Shown: one piece after another, positions 33,626 to 45,407 of the stretch
Numbering within the stretch: the first letter of the stretch is position 1
Layout: every line of letters begins with the position of its first letter
Source of the DNA: Silene conica
Lineage: Eukaryota > Streptophyta > Magnoliopsida > Caryophyllales > Caryophyllaceae
Direction: 5' to 3'
Length of the DNA: 64,000 bases
Assembly (NCBI GenBank): GCA_029255685.2
Contig: CM055315.2
Span: 32,183,501 to 32,247,500 of the forward strand
Notes under the pieces: model-generated
Seen by the model: the letters and a program-made list of their open reading frames with translations, nothing else
What the model was told of the DNA's origin: nothing
Database searches by the model: none
Made by a program: the position numbers and the translations under genes

Positions 33626-34390
33626 TGTAGGTGCGATAACCGATTCTCATATCCTTTTAAAATTTCTCCCACTCAATGTAAGACAATTTGCAAATCCGTA
33701 TTCGCAAAGGTCGTATCTCACAAGCGATCTGTATCAAGAGTGGTTTCCCCGACTAGAGAGTAACTTAACTGATAAAACGAATCTGTATTCGAGCATGGCC
33801 ATGCATTTCAGTTACTACTCCCCGAGTGGCCCTGAGAAATGATAAAATCCTGATAAGGGTTTGGATATTTCCCTCAACTCGAATCCTGCAGATGTAAGCG
33901 CAGCATGAAATAACCCAGAAAAATCCTCTTGGCCCCTGTTACGGAAGACCGTGGGAAAGAAACCAAAGTTACCCAAAATATGCCTTAATCTCAAGAGACA
34001 GTTGAAAGTCAAAAGACTCGACTCTAAGGAACACTATGGAGGTCCTATCCACGACCTGGCACCCAATTTTATAAAACATTTAGGACTCCATAACGTTGTC
34101 ACGGGGTGTCCTACGAGATATCCGTATAACTCGCCTTTGTGATTGGTCAGTCAACTGTTTGACTTATGGCTCGTTGAACCCACCATCAACCAACGTCACA
34201 AAATGATTACCTGAGTTATCAGCTCAGGTGGGTAATCAAGGACCAAAACGATGTAATGTTAATCAGTTCACTTTGTGGTGTTCAAAATTGGCGTACAATT
34301 CCACATGAAAAACAAAACATTAAATATCATAACAATGAGGTTGTAATAGAGTACACATGAAAATGAATTATAACATGAATCCATAAAAGA
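33626..34390 (-). other. 3' untranslated region of copia element 1
   Basis: No coding sequence is seen between the polypurine region and the RNase H stop. Confidence 0.6.
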
Positions 34391-36580
34391 GTACTACAAC
34401 TTAGGAACACATCTGATTCCCATGGAATTAATGTGCGCTTCATGCTTATCACGTGGTAATGCTTTCGTGAGAGGATCAGCTATGTTGTCATCCGTAGCGA
34501 TCTTATCTATAAATATCTCCTTCTGCTCCACATAATCTCTGATTAGATGAGCTTTCCGTTGTACATGTCTAGCTTTGTTGCTAGACTTATGCTCCTTAAC
34601 TTGGAAGATGGCACCTTTATTGTCACAATAAACGGTGATCGGGTCATTCGAACTAGGCACTACTGATAGTCCTTGTAAGAATTGACGCATCCATATTGCT
34701 TCCTTAGCTGCTTCCGAAGCGGTATATTACTCGGACTCAGTTGTAGAATCTGCTGTAACACTTTGTTTAGAACTTTTCCAGCTGACAGCAGCGCCATTAA
34801 GAGTAAAAACGAATCCAGACTGAGATTTCGAGTCGTCTCAATCCGTTTGGAAGCTAGCATCTGCGTAACCCGTGGCGCAGCGTCGAGTCGCCTCCGTAAG
34901 TCAATCCCCAATCTTTAGTCCTCCGTAGGTACTTAAGAATGTTTTTCACGGCCATCCAGTGTTGTTCACCTGGATGAGCTTGGAATCGGCTTGTCATACT
35001 CAATGCATATGCAACGTCTGGACGTGTGCATATCATGGCATACATGATCGATCCTATAACCGAAGCATAAGGAATCCGACTCATGCGCTCTTTCTCTTCC
35101 AATGTCTTAGTTTTTTGAGTCTTGCTCAAGTGAAGCCCAGTAGTCATAGAAAGGAACCCTTTCTTGGAGTTCGTCATGCTGAATCTCTCTAGAATCTTAT
35201 CTATGTAAGACTCCTGACTGAGAGACAACATCCGTCGTGATCTATCTCTGTAGATACGGATGCCCAAAATTCTTTGTGCCTCTCCCAGATATTTCATCTG
35301 GAAATGGTTTTTGAACCATGCTTTAACCGAAGAAAGGAGAGGTATGTCATTTCCAATCAAGAGTATGTCATCGACATACAGTACTAGGAAGACAATCTTG
35401 CTCCCACTCGACTTGATATAGAGACATGGTTCCTCGACTGATCGAATGAACCCATTCTCTTTTATCACTTGGTCGAAGCGATGATTCCAACTCCGTGATG
35501 CTTGCTTAAGTCCATAAATGGAACGCTTAAACTTGCAAACCTTCTTAGGATGTTCCGGATTAATAAAACCCTCGGGTTGTACCATGTACAACTCTTCCTC
35601 CAAATAACCGTTTAAGAAGGCGGTTTTAACGTCCATTTGCCAGATTTCATAGTCATGAAATGCGGGGATCGCTAAGATAATTCGAATGGAACGTAGCATG
35701 ACTACGGGTGCAAAGATATCATCGTAGTGCAAGCCTGGCACTTGGGTGAAACCTTTAGCAACTAGTCTTGCCTTGTGGATATCTTGTTGTCCTTCCACGA
35801 CATGCTTTATTTTGTAAAGCCATTTGCATTGAAGGGGGCGTACCTTTGCAGGTAGGTCCACAAGATCCCACACGTTGTTCTCATACATGGAGTCCATCTC
35901 GGATGGCATGGCTTCTAGCCATAGCTTTGAGTCAGAACTAGTCATGGCACCTTTATAGGTTGTGGGTTCATTACCCTCTAGGAGTAAGACGTAATCTATG
36001 TCATGTTCCTCCATACCAATGTATCTGTCCGGAGGAATAGAGACTCTTCCTGACCTCCTAGGTTCCTCAGGAATATCTACCGCAGCCGAGGTTGAAGGAA
36101 CTGTTTCCTCCAATGGTTGCTCGCTAGTTGGTTCTTGAATCTCCGATAGATCGAAGGTTCTATTACTCGACTTGTTCTCGAGAAATTCTTTCTCTAAGAA
36201 CGTCGCACTAGCCGCAACAAAAACACGTTGTTCGGTTGACGAGTAGAAGTAATGACCAAATGTTCCTTTTGGATAGCCTATAAAGTATGTTTTGACCGAT
36301 CGTGGGCCGGGCTTATCCTCGTGTCTCCACTTGACATAAGCCTCGCAGCCCCAAACCCGAATAAAGGACAAGTTAGGGACCGTTCCCTTCCATAACTCGT
36401 ATGGAGTCTTGTCAACAACTTTAGACGGACTTCGGTTAAGTATTAGAGCGGCTGACAAAAGTGCATAGCCCCACAATGAATCAGGCACAACGGTGTGACT
36501 CATCATGGATCGAACCATATCAAGTAGAGTTCGATTTTTCCGTTCGGACACACCATTTAATTGTGGTGTTCTAGGTGGAG
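34391..36580 (-). pseudogene. Copia element 1 reverse transcriptase and RNase H
   Basis: The main frame runs from 36551 to 34854. It begins in the integrase end (ERKNRTLLDMVRSMMSH), passes the linker and contains reverse transcriptase: WQMDVKTAFLNGYLEEELYM, GLKQASRSWNHRFD, catalytic YVDDILLIGND, MKYLGEAQRILGI, and RPDVAYALSMTSRF. After the YLRRTKDWGLTYGG motif the frame breaks; RNase H motifs (a Ser-Gly-Phe-Val-Phe segment, a TTESE-like segment ending in a stop, VYCDNKGAI and IADPLTKALP) lie in other frames down to 34394. At least two frameshifts and one stop are present. Confidence 0.88.
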
Positions 36581-37390
36581 TCAGCTGTAGAACGATGCCA
36601 CAGTCTTTAAGGTGTTGATCAAACTCGTGTGAAAGATACTCGCCACCACGATCAGATCGTAGTGCTTTAATCTTTCTGCCGGTTGGTTCTGTACCCGATT
36701 CTGGTATTCTTTGAACTTGTCAAAAGATTCACTTTTAAGTTTCATTAAGTAGACATAGCCATATCTACTCAAATCATCTGTGAAAGTGATGAAATACCTA
36801 TAGCCTTCTCGTGTGTTGATCGATATAGAGCCACATACATCCGTATGTATGAGTCCTAATAGGTCGGCAGCGCGCATTCCAACACCTTTGAAGCAAATAC
36901 GAGTCATCTTACCGATAAGACATGATTCACACGTGCCATATGATTCGAAATCAAAGGTCGAGATAGCTCCATTCTATATGAGCTGTTTTACGCGTTTCTC
37001 ATTTATATGTCCCATAAGGCAGTGCCATAGGTAAGTTTGATCTTTGTCACCTACCTTTAATCTCTTGTTATTCACATGTAATATTTCAGTGGTTTGATCT
37101 AAAACATAAATTCCATTCATGGAAACTGCCTTGCCATAAATCATATTGTGCAATGAGAAAATACAGCTATTATTCTCTATTACAAATGAAAAACCAAGTT
37201 TGTCAAGTGCAGAAACTGAAATAATGTTTTTGGATAAACTAGGAACATAATAACAGTTATACAAAGATAACTCGAAGCCACTTGGAAGCTGGATCACGTA
37301 TGTTCCCCTCGAGACTGCAGCAACTCGTGCTCCATTCTCGACACGCAGGTCAACCTCACCCTTGATGAGGGGTTCTTGGTTTCGGAGGCC
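36581..37390 (-). pseudogene. Copia element 1 integrase
   Basis: Same frame as gag. The linker LPSGFELSLYNCYYVPSLSKNIIS leads to the zinc-binding region (LWHCLMGHINEKRVKQL, then TCESCLIGKMT) and the DDE core with HTDVCGSISI and FITFTDDLSRYGYVYL. A TAG at 36974 interrupts the zinc domain, and a frameshift near 36680 puts the second catalytic Asp and the rest in another frame. The usual PQHNGV reads PQLNGV. Confidence 0.82.
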
Positions 37391-38425
37391 CTACACATGA
37401 TTACATAGATGAGAACCACAACCAGTATCTAGTACCCAAGTTCCGTAACTTGCATGGTTAATCTCAATCATGTGAATAAAAGAAGAAGAACAAGAAGACA
37501 TACCAACAGGAATAACGCGGCCTGCTTTAATGTCCTCACGATACACAGGGCATGTGCGCCTCCAATGCTCAGTCTTGTGGCAATGGTGGCATTCCATGCT
37601 AGTATCCTTACTCTTTGTCTTGCCCTGTGAGTTGCTCGACTCACCGGGCCCACTCTTAGTGAATCCTGACTTCTTAAACTTGGGCTTACCTACCGCTAGG
37701 TCGCCCTGAGCTTTAGCTTTTCCCTTACCCTTACCCTTACTGGAGATCATGAGAACATCCTGCTTCACGCTCCCACTTAATTTCAGATCTTTCTCGGTCT
37801 GTACGAGAAGGGAGTGGAGCTCATGAGGAGTCTTCTTCATGTCGTTCATGTAATAGTTGGCCCTGAAGAGGGCGAACCCATCATGAAGCAAATGAAGCAT
37901 TCGATCAACGATTATGTTCTCACTGATCTTGCAGTTTAGGGTCTCCAGTTTCTCGATATTCTCAATCATGTTGAGATTATGTGGGCTAACAGCTTGGCCC
38001 TTCTGGAGTTTCGCCTCAAAGAAGCGACACGTATGCTCATTAGAAACGATTCTCGGAGCTTTCGAGAACTCGTTAGTTAGCGTGGTGAAAATCTTGTTTG
38101 CACCATGGGATATGAAGCGTCTTTGCAAATTGGATTCCATTGCATAGATCAGTACGTTCTTTATCGCATCCGCTTCCATGACGAAGTCGCTATGAGCGCG
38201 AACTTCGTTAGCTCTAGCTCCAGTTCCTGGGTGTGCCGGAATAGGCTCAGTCAAGTATTTGAGCTTTCCGTCAGCAATGGCAGCATTCCGTAACGCTGCC
38301 TCCCAGTTAGAGAAGTTTGACCCATCATTCCTCAGTCTAGTAGACTGATTCATGGAGTCCATGAAGGGTTTTAGCCAGGATTCTCGTGCTAGCTTGGCAC
38401 TTGGCATTGGGTCTTCACCAGCCAT
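37391..38425 (-). pseudogene. Copia element 1 gag and start of protease
   Basis: 344 codons from an ATG at 38425. The gag domain includes LRNDGSNFSNWEAALRNA, IKNVLIYAMESNLQRRF and EKLETLNCKISENIIVDRML. A Lys/Gly-rich linker and the knuckle CHHCHKTEHWRRTC (CX2CX4HX4C) follow, then the protease start WVLDTGCGSHLCNHV. A TAG at 37391-37393 interrupts the protease immediately after; reading goes on in the same frame. The frame is otherwise intact, so gag protein alone could still be made. Confidence 0.88.
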
Positions 38426-40172
38426 TGTTATACAGCAGTTTAAATTGATCGTGTTCTACACTGAAAAGAAGATAAAAACAAAACCATATAAGCAACTCAT
38501 CGTTGTGATTTAAGTCTATTTTAAATTGTATTTAAACTCGTAGACTCATGCATTTATATAATTGATCTCCCTCCAGAATTATATAAATGATCCCAAGACT
38601 CAATTTCCGTATATTGATAAGCCTACAGCTTGGCTAATTCCACCGTTGGAACTCTTGGTCGATAGATTTCCGTAAATCCTATCTATTAGTCCATCATAGT
38701 TGCTAGATAGTATCTAGTGACCATAATGTTTAGATAAAATAAATCATCTGTTCCCACTTACCCAAAGTAGAAGGGGTCATATTATGCCTACCGACGAAGA
38801 AGGGATTCATGGGAGTCTGATTTATAAAGACTAATCTCAATTTTTGGTTATACGAGGAAGACCCCATCAACTTATATTTATCTATTTTAAGTGAACTAAT
38901 ATCTAGCATATACGTGAATCAATGAAATAAAGTGATGGCTTTGCATGTGACACGTGACATCTGTATTGTCACAGAAAACTAACGCGTAACCTCTACATGA
39001 GTCAGTTTTCATGCATGTTAGAGGTGGTTTGGTTTTAGGCGGAATATGATGCAAGCTATTATCGATGAAAGCATAAAATAAAAGCAATAAACGTAACTAA
39101 AAGTCCTAGTGTGGCCTATCCTACCAAAATAAACATAAAACAACTTGGAATCCACCATTGGACCCTAGAAGCTTGTCTTGATGTTCCATCTTGGTCTTTG
39201 CAGCAGGAGTGAGCATCCGGTCTCCGTCTTTGGTCTTCACAAAATTACTAATTTAAATTACAAATATAATCCTATTTACATTCTAGTTTAAATACAAAAG
39301 TAATTACATGGCAAAAACCAAAACGGAGATACAAGATCTCAAAATTACAAACAAGACTGTGTTCCATCATTACGGTAACACAATCTACTAAGGCCACACT
39401 AAGTTACAACCGTTTGCAAAATTAAATACGTTATAGAAATCATTCATAGGCATTCAACAAGACGATAAATAAAATGCATCAACTAAAAATAAAATCCATT
39501 CATGACATAAAACCGTTATTATGTTTAACAAATTTTACCAAACCACCTTACGGGATTAAAATTATGAGATTATACCGTTTCAATCACATTAATCTTAATA
39601 AAAATTATAATCCATTATCTTAAACCGTTTTAAAATAATATGTATCATACGAGAGTGAATCGTTTCACAAAAGTTAATATACTATTTCCGTATATAGTAT
39701 ATTACTATTGGCCAAGGGAAAATAAAACAAGTTATTTTCGAAAACAAACTGCCAGGAACAAAGACACTCGATCGAGCATCAGGGGCACTCGATCGAGTAT
39801 CAGTGTCACTCGATCGAGTATCAGTGTCACTCGATCGAGTGCAGCAGGGCTCGATCGAGTGACTCGTTTAAAACGCAAATCACTGCACTTTAAAACCAAA
39901 ACAAGTTTTTATCTTGATTTAAAACGTGTAAATCAAAAATAAACAACAACAAAAGATTCACATATTGCTAAAAATATCGATTAATTAACAATATGTAAAT
40001 TAGAATCGAAAACAAGATCGATTACAACCCAAAAACACACGCACGAAACTGGGTACAGAGGCACTCGATCGAGTGCAACAGTGACTCGATCGAGTGTCTT
40101 TGCAGAAAGTCCCGATTTTCAAAATTTTTAAAACCTTATGAAAAACAAAAATGTAAAAAATTCGTGGCCTCG
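38426..40172 (-). other. Long 5' leader of copia element 1
   Basis: 1.75 kb of untranslated sequence lies between primer site and gag. It shares blocks with the leader of copia element 2, for example GAAGAAGGGATTCATGGG and CTTACCCAA on the plus strand, in the same order. The part near the primer site holds the CTCGATCGAG array. Confidence 0.7.
39764..40098. repeat. Seven CTCGATCGAG palindromes in the copia 1 leader
   Basis: Perfect palindromes centred on CTCGATCGAG occur near 39766, 39788, 39809, 39830, 39849, 40063 and 40085. Some are extended, as GCACTCGATCGAGTGC at 40061-40076. Within the first cluster the spacing is 19-22 bp, with the linker TATCAGTGTC repeated. Confidence 0.95.
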
Positions 40173-40184
40173 ACTCTGATACCA
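40173..40184 (-). other. Primer-binding site of copia element 1
   Basis: On the minus strand TGGTATCAGAGT, complementary to initiator tRNA-Met, starts two bases after the 5' LTR. Confidence 0.9.
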
Positions 40185-40186
40185 CT

Positions 40187-41190
40187 TGTGGGGAATAAAA
40201 CGTGTATTCGCCCTTAAACATGAAAGATTATAATGAAAATTACAATTGTGATTATAGTCATAAGATAAGAAAAACAACATAAAAGAGAATACAACCTTTG
40301 GTCCTTGTGCGAATGGCCTAAGAACAGGAATTAAAACAAATTTCCTCCTATAACTTGCACCCAAGACTTAGATTGAGACGATGCCGCGTGTGCTAGAAAT
40401 ACTCTCCAATTGCCTTGCAATATGGGCAGAGCTTTTGTGAGTTTTGATGTGAGATCTAAGTTTTTGGGAGAAGAATGCTCTCAAAAACCCTAGTTTTCTT
40501 GAGATGTGTTTGTCAGTAAAACAATCAGTGGTTGACAAAAGGAGAATCACTCTCCTTTTGTAACCCTTTTGGCCGAAATATCCAGTAGGGTAAGAGTGGG
40601 CTTTCCACTCTTACCTTATTCTAATTCGTGGTTTGACCCGTTTTGCTAAAATATAATTCGCGGGATTTTAATTATAAATCGCATACACGTTATCAGATAT
40701 TAATGTAGTCGATACATTAATAATGGTCTGACAAAAATACGATATTGTATAATTAGTCAAATTAATATAACTGTTTATATTAATACGCGAATTCAATATC
40801 TAATTAAATATAACCGTTTATATTTAATTTTACGAATTAATCATGTAATCCGTATTAGCTAAAATTATTTAATCCGTATTAAATAATAATCTCAACATCT
40901 CATTGACTAATTTAATAGTCAATACCTCTGACTAACTGTTTAGTCGTATCCGGCATAAATGTGACTGTATTTTCATACCTTCACATCTCTCAAACGTGTC
41001 CTATAGGTGTGACGTATAGGGACCAGTTGATCACCGACATCCGTATGACAATAACGTCAAACTTATCTAGCAAGCCAACCGTTATTGATAAACGTGGATC
41101 AACTGATAATAGTACTGAAGTATGCCCTTGTGATCCTTTAAGAGATTTAGTAAGTCATTGTACTAACTATCAAGGACACCAGGCGCAACA
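40187..41190 (-). repeat. 5' LTR of copia element 1
   Basis: 1004 bp, about 98.5% like 32553-33529 by eye. It retains the segment GGTGTGACGTATAGGGACC that the other LTR has lost; a similar segment is found in the LTR of copia element 2. Confidence 0.93.
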
Positions 41191-41195
41191 TCAAC
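41191..41195. other. Right target-site duplication TCAAC of copia element 1
   Basis: Exact copy of 32548-32552. Confidence 0.95.
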
Positions 41196-41352
41196 CTCAC
41201 CCACTTGTACAATAAGAGCTCTGAAATCTCCAAACAATTTTTCTACTATAACCACATCTCTTAGGAGCTCGCCCAGATTGGTATCTGAAATCTCACAAAA
41301 ATACTCAGAAGAAGCCTCTCTAAAAACAACTCCAATTGTTGAACATCTATAA
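41196..41352 (+). pseudogene. MULE-type ORF fragment, right part
   Basis: Reading resumes in the frame of 31996-32552 after removal of the copia element and one duplication copy, and continues for about 50 Ser/Thr-rich codons to TAA at 41350. Codons after the stop stay open with an acidic character (DYEELSDK), so the stop may be a later mutation. No transposase catalytic region is seen. Confidence 0.55.
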
Positions 41353-42300
41353 CTAACCCAAACATCAGAAATTGACATTCCCGGATCATCTTATGATTTT
41401 AATGATATTACAGTAGCAGATCTATTTAATGATTATGAAGAACTTTCTGATAAAGCATGTTTGAATAACTCTAATGAATTGCTTGTCTGGTGTCTTTCTT
41501 TAATTTTTCCACACTGCTGGCTCTTGTAAATACCTGGTCTCTTTGGTAAATAACTTTGAGACCACATTCATATACAACCGGTTTCTTTGCTTTTTTTTTT
41601 TTAAAAAAATATTGCTACGTATACAACACCTGCTACTACGTACCTATATTTGGAAATAAATACGATATACATACATACTTGCACATACAGTTGCACCTGT
41701 TAATCATTTTTTTTATTCAATATCGCAATAGCATGTTCCAAATTCAATATATATCTAAATTTTCTGATAAAAACAACAAATATTTGCACCAATAAAGAAA
41801 TAATCTCACGAAACAAAGTTCCTATTTTTTGAGTAAAAAAGTTGGACAAAAGCACGCTACCTACTAATAAACTAATAAGTTTAACAATTCTAACAACTAA
41901 TATCATCCATTAACGCTTGACGAGCACCCATCTTGTCAATATCATCGATGTCCTCTTCTTCATCATCTTCAATTTGACTGAAGATAAAGTAAAAGGTGTA
42001 AGAACAAAAAGGGATGAGGGATAACTAAAAGTTTACATACTTAATATTTGATATACTAAGCATTGTCGCACAAGCAGCGGCTACAAGTAGTGGCAACAGC
42101 GGCTACATGCAGTGGCAGCAGCGGCTACAGGCAACGTGCAATAGCGGCTACAGGCAGCATGCAGCAGCGTGTAGAGCAGCAACCAGCAGCGTGTAGAGCA
42201 GCGACAGCAACAAGTAGGTAGCAGGAGCAGCAATGACCAACAATGCACAACAACAATAACACGCCATAATAACAACTGTGGGATTAAAAAAGCGGGCATG
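41353..42300. other. Unassigned AT-rich DNA with a GCAGC-rich block
   Basis: No gene was recognised. From about 42063 to 42260 the sequence is a degenerate run of AGCAGCGGCTACA and GCAGCGTGTAGAGCA units, which reads through as low-complexity frames on both strands. Confidence 0.6.
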
Positions 42301-42640
42301 TGGAATATTTTAGCTGTGGGCAAGTTAGTGAACTGGATCTATATGAAAGAAGACAGACTTTGGATTCAATGGATACATCACAATGATCTGAAAAGTAAAG
42401 ATTGACATTCTTACCAGCCTCCTGGTGATGTTTCCTAGACTTCGCGAATGATCTGCGAAACAAAAGATAGATTGAAATCTGGGTATGCTAAGAATGTTTG
42501 AGCAACAAAGCCTAATTACACAATCAGATGAGGATACCGTTGGCTTGATACTACTCTTCCTGGGGTTAATTGGCATAAACTTGTGTGGAATCAATGGAAT
42601 GTTCCCAAACATTCATTGATTGTTATACCACCTGGTCTTA
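42301..42640 (+). pseudogene. LINE ORF2 remnant (RVT zinc-binding region)
   Basis: One frame reads WNILAVGKLVNWIYMKEDRLWIQWIHH, then a decayed stretch, then WLDTTLPGVNWHKLVWNQ and WNVPKHSLI. These are the segments that follow the reverse transcriptase domain in plant LINEs. Four in-frame stops are present, two at positions where Trp is expected. No reverse transcriptase core is nearby, so this is a short 3' fragment. Confidence 0.75.
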
Positions 42641-43116
42641 TACCCTTCACTTGATAAGGCCTTTCCCAAGATGGAAAATATTCTTATCTCCCAACATAAC
42701 AAGTGTTCTCCACTAAAATGTAGAATAATTAAATGTGTTGTTGCTTCTAGAGCACTAACCTCTTCGCCAGATATGTAGAGCATAGTCGCTCCTCCAACAT
42801 CACATCTTACAGTTATAAGTGCAGCCATCTTCATTTTGAAGATAAATCATTAGTGAAACATGCAATATCGCAGCACTTGATCGAAATCTCAAAAGTTAGA
42901 CGACTTAAGCAGGTTTATGCGACAGAGATCTTACGTACCTGTAATGCCAATGTACTTTTGCCCACTCAAGGATCGCCACCAACCAAAATCAATGAACCTA
43001 TATAAACTCTCAAGAAAGTTTGTTACAAGAGTTACATTCTAAGCAATCTTATCTTGGGAAACTGCAATAGTGTAAAGCTCGTAAGAAACTAGAGAATTAG
43101 AAGGCAATGCAATGTA
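42641..43116. other. Unassigned DNA
   Basis: On the minus strand, MKMAALITVRCDVGGATMLYISGEE can be read from 42834, followed by a donor-like GAG/GTTAGT, so a host exon is possible; I recognise no family. Confidence 0.35.
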
Positions 43117-43340
43117 CTCCCTGCATCCCGCTCATTTGTTTACGTTTGCTTTTGGCACAAAGACCAAGGATAGGGGGGAGCGGACCACTTGAACTTATTG
43201 TTATTGTATGACAAGTGCACCAAAATGTATGTGTGGGGAATCAAATTACCCATAAAAAGCATTCCTAACATAGAAAGACAACAAATTATCAAGACACTCT
43301 AAAAAGGAAAACGGTAAACAAACAACTGTGACGGAGGGAG
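43117..43340. mobile_element. Stowaway-type MITE (Tc1/mariner-like)
   Basis: Terminal inverted repeats start CTCCCTGCATCCCGCTCATT and end ACGGAGGGAG; inner parts TTTGTTTAC and GTAAACAAA also pair. The 224-bp element is flanked by TA on both sides, the target used by Stowaway elements. It codes for nothing. Confidence 0.9.
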
Positions 43341-43472
43341 TAATTTTCAAGGGAGGATCTTATAAAATAAATCAAGTATTCTGTCCCAGAGGAAAACAAG
43401 GGACATAACCTTCAATAAAGAAAGGAGTGGACTGTAAGAGGGATGTCACCAACTGCGTTATCTCTTGAAGCC

Positions 43473-44107
43473 TTATGCTGATACATTAACACTATAAGTT
43501 TCATGAGTTTTGGTATTCAAATCAAGAATTTGATGAACTTGTTTCACTAGTCCGTTATAAAAGGACTTGTGCTCTGATGTCAACTTGGCTTTTCTTCTGT
43601 TGAAGAGTAGTGTATAATGGCTAGCCAATGCGTCTAATTCCTGAAAGACAGAAGAAAACAGCTTTTAAAATCATTTCTTAAGCATCCAACTCGACCAAAA
43701 TGGCAAATTCTATACACATGAATACCTACCTCTAAATGTTCATGACCTCCCTATATGTAGAAACATCAATAAAATGTCATTTCTTCATACAACTGGTCCT
43801 TGTTATCTTGCTGATTAGCCCCATCTGAATTATTATCAACATCAATCCCACTCTCGGCTAGCAACAAGTCCATCGTCACCCTACCAACATTTTCAAGAGC
43901 TTGTATCCCTTTAAAGGTAAAAGCTTTGCCAGTCTAGCATATTGAACACAGTGGTAGTTATACTAATATTTCTGATGAACAAATTAATGACATGTTTGTG
44001 TGTGTGTGACAATAAGTAACACCGACCTCTAACAAAGAGGGTGCAGTGGGACCAATTGTGCCTCCTTGCTTCACAGATTCGGCTATATTGGCAGCAGAAT
44101 GCTCAAG
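43473..44107 (-). pseudogene. Decayed FAM114-like (DUF719) host gene fragment
   Basis: Three exon-like pieces with good splice sites are seen on the minus strand. The first (44107-44028) reads LEHSAANIAESVKQGGTIG and has one base missing before its end. The second (43933-43730) reads TGKAFTFKGIQALENVGRVTMDLLL, then has two in-frame stops in a CFYI-like stretch. The third (43640-43473) reads ELDALASHYTLLFNRRKAKL and ends in TAA. The pattern of a Gly-x-x-Ala-Leu-Glu-x-x-Gly motif followed by a MDLL segment resembles FAM114 family proteins; this identification is tentative. Introns are kept, so it is not a processed copy. Confidence 0.55.
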
Positions 44108-44261
44108 CTTGCATAACAAGATATGCGGATATTACTTAATCAAACAGAAACGAAACTTAATGAATTAATTATACTCGTATTACAGAAACTTGATTTGAAG
44201 ATTGTACAGCCTGCAACTTAATGTTGAGTTCCTAGATTCATTTGATATGATATGCAGGTGG

Positions 44262-44560
44262 GGCTCATTCTACAAGGCAGTGACAACACAAGCAATGACA
44301 GCTACCAACAATGACAACACAAGCAATGACACCAATAACCGCACTAAGGTAGCAACAATTTGGTATTGAAATAGCAGTTTGACAGCAGGTGAACGCAGCA
44401 GTAACTAGCAGTACTAACAACAAAATGCAGTACCACAACAGCCCTATAAACATCAATACACGCAGCCTTAACGGTAGCAGCACAACAGCAAAACAACAAC
44501 TCGAAGCCAAAGCAATCAGCAACACAATAACATGAATACGATGACACAAAAAGGCAGAAC
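44262..44560. repeat. Low-complexity CAA/CAG-rich stretch
   Basis: Degenerate repeats such as CAATGACAACACAAG and CAGCAGTAAC fill about 300 bp; similar words occur at 42200-42260. No gene is supported in it. Confidence 0.6.
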
Positions 44561-44639
44561 AGTGGTGTTTTGGTCAAAAATTATCAAGTTTGCTTAAATT
44601 AGGTTATAGTGATCTAAGAAGCTAAGTTCTCATTAATTG

Positions 44640-45113
44640 TGGTTGTCATGTTGAAGCATTTCAAGAGAAGATAAAGAAGGAGTTAATGTTCTTGCTGAAA
44701 AGTATAAGTGTTACAATATTTGGTGGGTGTTCTTGCAGGAAATGCAAGGGGTTCGCCTAAGTGGTTTTTCTAGGTTGGTTGTGGGGGTCTTCCTCAATGA
44801 ATATGCTTCCTTATTTATGGAGCATGAGGATGTAACAATATTCATTGGGTAAAGACTGCTGGGCAGGACCCAACCGTTACATGATTACTTAGTCCATTTC
44901 TAATTATCCCTTGTACTATCAGTTGGGCCTTATTTGAAGAAGTAATCTCCTTTGGGCCGGCTAGCTTCTTCAGCACTCTTCTTTGTGCTTTCTTGTGACA
45001 ATCAGTGGAGGGTTAAGATTCATTCTTCCCTTCAATCCGTGTGCTCTCAAGATGGCTCAGTGTTGTGCTGCCACGTGACGTGGGCCAAAAGACGGTAATT
45101 TTGGGGCCCAACA
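44640..45113 (-). repeat. 3' LTR of the Tat element (left limit uncertain)
   Basis: The right limit is clear: plus-strand GGGGCCCAACA ends at 45113, directly before the polypurine tract. Without the second LTR in the window the left limit cannot be fixed. Confidence 0.5.
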
Positions 45114-45130
45114 TTAGCCCCCAATTCTCG
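45114..45130 (-). other. Polypurine tract of the Tat element
   Basis: On the minus strand CGAGAATTGGGGGCTAA precedes the LTR start TGTTGGGCCCC. Confidence 0.75.
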
Positions 45131-45407
45131 TGTAAGTTTGCTAGCGCGGGAATTTCAGTTACCCTTGTTTTCGCTTTGCTTCGATTATCGCTTCTCCTAG
45201 TAACTGTTCGTTCTCGACTTTAATTAAATTCCAACTACCCTAATTAACCCTCTTTAACTTCTGGTAACCTCTTCACAACTCCCCAAATTCACTTTCCCAA
45301 AACAATTTTCATCTTCTCCTTCCTTCTTTCCGACTTCTCCATTGTTCCTCGTTCGTTCCTCGGGTATCATCCTCATCTTTCTTTTGATTCTCCTTCTTTT
45401 AGTATCC

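Larger units (their letters stand above)
32553..41190 (-). mobile_element. Ty1/copia element 1, inserted in the MULE-like ORF
   Basis: The 8.6-kb element lies on the minus strand: primer site and 5' LTR on the right, gag, protease, integrase, reverse transcriptase, RNase H and polypurine tract towards the left. The order integrase before reverse transcriptase defines Ty1/copia. LTRs read TGTTG...CCCCACA in the element's own orientation. By eye about 14 substitutions separate the LTRs, and the left one lacks about 27 bases. Stops and shifts disable the polyprotein. Confidence 0.92.

Noticed and set aside
42063..42330. Cys/Leu-rich small protein on the minus strand
   Set aside because: It is a frame through a degenerate GCAGC-type repeat; composition explains it.
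44265..44577. Cys/Val-rich membrane-like ORFs on the minus strand
   Set aside because: They are frames through a CAA/CAG-rich low-complexity stretch, with no start context or homology.
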